This document shows, piece by piece, positions 33,595-35,352 of a stretch of 35,352 bases of DNA. The notes below the pieces were generated by a model that was given only the letters and a program-made list of their open reading frames with translations, ran no database searches and had not been told where the DNA came from. This stretch comes from an uncultured Desulfovibrio sp. (GTDB taxonomy: Bacteria > Desulfobacterota > Desulfovibrionia > Desulfovibrionales > Desulfovibrionaceae), in the NCBI GenBank assembly GCA_944327285.1, contig CALVHG010000028.1, positions 1 to 35,352 of the forward strand. Reading direction: 5' to 3'. The translations under genes and the position numbers were made by a program. How positions within the stretch are numbered: the stretch's first letter is position 1; the number at the start of each line of letters is the position of its first letter.

Positions 33595-34638
33595 ATGCTT
33601 ATCAAACAAGGCGAACGCCTTATCAACGCGCGGAACTGGTCCGAGCTGGTGAAGCCCGATCAGATCTCCCGCGAGGAAGAAACGGCCAGCAGCACGCACG
33701 GCAAGTTCGTGTGCGAGCCGTTGGAGCGGGGTTATGGCACCACGATCGGCAACGCCCTTCGTCGTGTGCTTCTGTCCTCCCTGCAAGGGGCGGCCTTTGT
33801 GTCGGTGAAAATCACCGGCGTGCAGCATGAGTTCACTACCATTCACGGCGTACTTGAAGACGTGACGGATGTTATCCTGAACATCAAGCAGGTGCGTCTT
33901 GCCATGGATACGGACGAGCCTCAGCGGCTTGTTCTCCGCGCCGATGCCAAGGGTCCCGTGACTGCGGCCCAGATTCAGGGCAATCAGCACGTCGTCGTGC
34001 TGAATCCCGAACAGTATATAGCCACCCTGACCGAGGACATCACTCTGGAAATGGAGTTTGAAGTCCGCATGGGTAAGGGCTATGTGCCTGCCGACATGCA
34101 TGAGGGCCTTGCTGACGAAATTGGAGTCATCAAGCTGGACTCCAGCTTTTCGCCGGTGCGAAAAGTTGCCTACGCCGTCGAACAGGCTCGCGTGGGCCAA
34201 ATGACCAACTACGACCGCCTGATCCTCGAAGTCTGGACGGACGGTTCGGTGTCGCCCGAAGACGCTATCGCCTACAGCGCCAAGATCATCAAAGACCAGA
34301 TCTCCGTGTTCATCAACTTCGATGAGCGGGTATCCGGCGAGATGCGTCTCGGCAGCAGCGACAGCGGCGAGATCAACGAGCATCTGTTCAAGAGCATCGA
34401 CGATCTCGAATTGTCCGTACGCGCCACCAACTGCTTGCGCAGCGCCAATATTGCCACTGTGGGCGAACTGGTGCAGCGTTCCGAAAACGACATGCTGAAG
34501 ACCAAGAACTTCGGCCGCAAGTCGCTTGATGAAATCAAGGGCGTGCTGCTCGACATGGGCCTTGACTTCGGCATGAAGGTGGACGGCTTCGAGAAGAAAT
34601 ATCAGGAATGGAAAAGGAAGCAGCAAAATGAGGCATAG
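33595..34638 (+). CDS. rpoA: RNA polymerase alpha subunit
   Basis: 347 residues from the ATG at 33595 ([10 protein letters not shown]); the GTG at 33589 would add two residues and is less likely. The N-terminal dimer domain has [20 protein letters not shown], and [15 protein letters not shown] follows. The C-terminal domain (about 260-335) has [20 protein letters not shown] and [15 protein letters not shown], which bind UP elements and activators. It overlaps rplQ by 11 bp. Confidence 0.98.
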   Translation: MLIKQGERLINARNWSELVKPDQISREEETASSTHGKFVCEPLERGYGTTIGNALRRVLLSSLQGAAFVSVKITGVQHEFTTIHGVLEDVTDVILNIKQVRLAMDTDEPQRLVLRADAKGPVTAAQIQGNQHVVVLNPEQYIATLTEDITLEMEFEVRMGKGYVPADMHEGLADEIGVIKLDSSFSPVRKVAYAVEQARVGQMTNYDRLILEVWTDGSVSPEDAIAYSAKIIKDQISVFINFDERVSGEMRLGSSDSGEINEHLFKSIDDLELSVRATNCLRSANIATVGELVQRSENDMLKTKNFGRKSLDEIKGVLLDMGLDFGMKVDGFEKKYQEWKRKQQNEA

Positions 34639-35065
34639 CAATTCCGGCAGAAAACTCTCGCGCACGCCTTCGCACCGCAAGGCCCTGTTGCACAATCTTG
34701 CCAAGGCTCTGCTGCAGCACGGGCGCATTCGCACCACCGAAATGAAGGCCAAGGAATTGCGCGGCGTTGTGGAGCCCTTGATCTCCCTGGCCAAGCGCAA
34801 TGACCTGCATGCTCGTCGTCAGGCCTATCGTGTGCTGTGCGACCACGCGCTGGTGAAGCGTCTGTTCGACGAGATTGGTCCCCTGTTCGGCGGCGTGCCG
34901 GGCGGTTACACCCGCATCATGAAGCTCGCCATGCCCCGCAAGGGCGACAATGCGCCGATGGCGATTATTGAACTCACGCATCAGCCCGAAGCCAAGGCTT
35001 CTGAAGCCGCGGCCAAGGAAGCTGCCGCGCCTGCGACGGGAACTGACGCCGATACGGCGAACTAG
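34628..35065 (+). CDS. rplQ: 50S ribosomal protein L17 with Ala-rich tail
   Basis: 145 residues. [20 protein letters not shown] is the signature opening, and [20 protein letters not shown] the C-terminal one. Residues 120-145 are an Ala/Glu-rich tail ([14 protein letters not shown]) beyond the usual ~120-127 length. Its start lies inside rpoA, so it is coupled. Confidence 0.97.
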   Translation: MRHSNSGRKLSRTPSHRKALLHNLAKALLQHGRIRTTEMKAKELRGVVEPLISLAKRNDLHARRQAYRVLCDHALVKRLFDEIGPLFGGVPGGYTRIMKLAMPRKGDNAPMAIIELTHQPEAKASEAAAKEAAAPATGTDADTAN

Positions 35066-35084
35066 TCTTCCCTGTGTAAATCTG

Positions 35085-35106
35085 AAGGGGCCTCAGGGCC
35101 CCTTTT
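35085..35106 (+). terminator. Intrinsic terminator of the alpha block
   Basis: AAGGGGCC (35085-35092), loop TCAG, GGCCCCTT (35097-35104), then TT. A compact GC hairpin 20 bp after rplQ. Confidence 0.88.
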
Positions 35107-35114
35107 GCCGTTTT

Positions 35115-35257
35115 AGAGCATTTTGCCTTATTCAAAGGCAAAATGCGAGGCGGCGGCCAGCGCCGCCCGGCTTCACGTGAGCGGAAAACCGCGTTTTTCC
35201 GCGAAACGACAGGCCGTATGGTTTGAAGCGCACAGCGTTTCAAACTGAAATAGCTCT
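35115..35257 (-). repeat. R1 interspersed repeat, full-length, reverse orientation
   Basis: A 143-bp copy from AGAGCATTTTGCC to CTGAAATAGCTCT, with intact GGCAAAATGC, GGCGGCCAGCGCCGCC, CCGCGTTTTTCCGCG and GTTTGAAGCG...CGTTTCAAAC elements. It abuts an R2 copy with no gap. Confidence 0.85.
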
Positions 35258-35345
35258 GGGGGAAGGGGATTTTCCGGCGGATCATGCGAACGTCGCCGCA
35301 AGCTGCGCTCGTTTCCGCCGGGGGAGTCCTTCCCCCTGTTTTTTT
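35258..35345 (+). repeat. R2-like hairpin with T run (likely a second terminator)
   Basis: GGGGGAAGG (35258-35266) pairs with CCTTCCCCC (35328-35336). An inner CCGGCGG/CCGCCGG stem is also present, and TG plus seven Ts follow (35339-35345). The shape is that of an intrinsic terminator, which suggests what R2 copies do. The window ends shortly after. Confidence 0.75.
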
Positions 35346-35352
35346 ACTGATT

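Overview
The window looks like a piece of chromosome from a GC-rich Desulfovibrionaceae-type bacterium (Desulfobacterota). This is an inference from remembered protein resemblance, from the tRNA and ribosomal operon style, and from a UbiA-family gene of the kind used in futalosine menaquinone synthesis. No database was searched. No virus or plasmid genes are visible.

Layout. 1-750 holds one unrecognised, AT-leaning gene. 1077-3782 (minus) is polA. 4002-7632 (plus) is an Mla/MCE lipid-transport operon: STAS-MlaE permease, MlaF ATPase, MlaD substrate-binding protein and a PqiC-like lipoprotein. 8106-12408 is a minus-strand block: phosphopantetheinyl transferase, TauE/SafE permease, DUF486 protein, tRNA-Thr(GGT), DarP, a UbiA/MqnP prenyltransferase and a MogA/MoaB protein. 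The last of these has what looks like a terminator/antiterminator leader. From 12642 onward everything is on the plus strand: queF, murJ, a two-TM protein with an HPt-like but histidine-less C-terminus, and ftsY with four 78-80-residue acidic tandem repeats.

19231-35106 is the S10-spc-alpha ribosomal cluster, split into three promoter-led blocks. Block 1 is rpsJ to rpsN, with a ~520-nt structured leader and a strong terminator. Block 2 is rpsH to map, with its own promoter at 27060. Block 3 is rpmJ, rpsM, rpsK, rpsD, rpoA and rplQ, with a promoter at 31859. The usually tight rpsN-rpsH junction is opened by 967 bp of non-coding DNA. That DNA carries two perfect 28-bp repeats separated by 33 bp (61-bp period, type I-E-CRISPR-like palindrome), a degenerate third copy, and inverted half copies of the local R1 repeat on both sides.

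Two interspersed intergenic repeat families run through the whole window. R1 is about 140-145 bp, with ends reading AGAGC...GCTCT and internal hairpins, and looks MITE/REP-like. R2 is about 75-90 bp: G-tract/C-tract hairpins that usually sit just after stop codons and can form G-quadruplexes. R1 and R2 are often adjacent, as if they formed a composite module. The most interesting observations are the CRISPR-like relic inside the spc operon, the R1/R2 families, the MoaB-leader attenuator and the long S10 leader.
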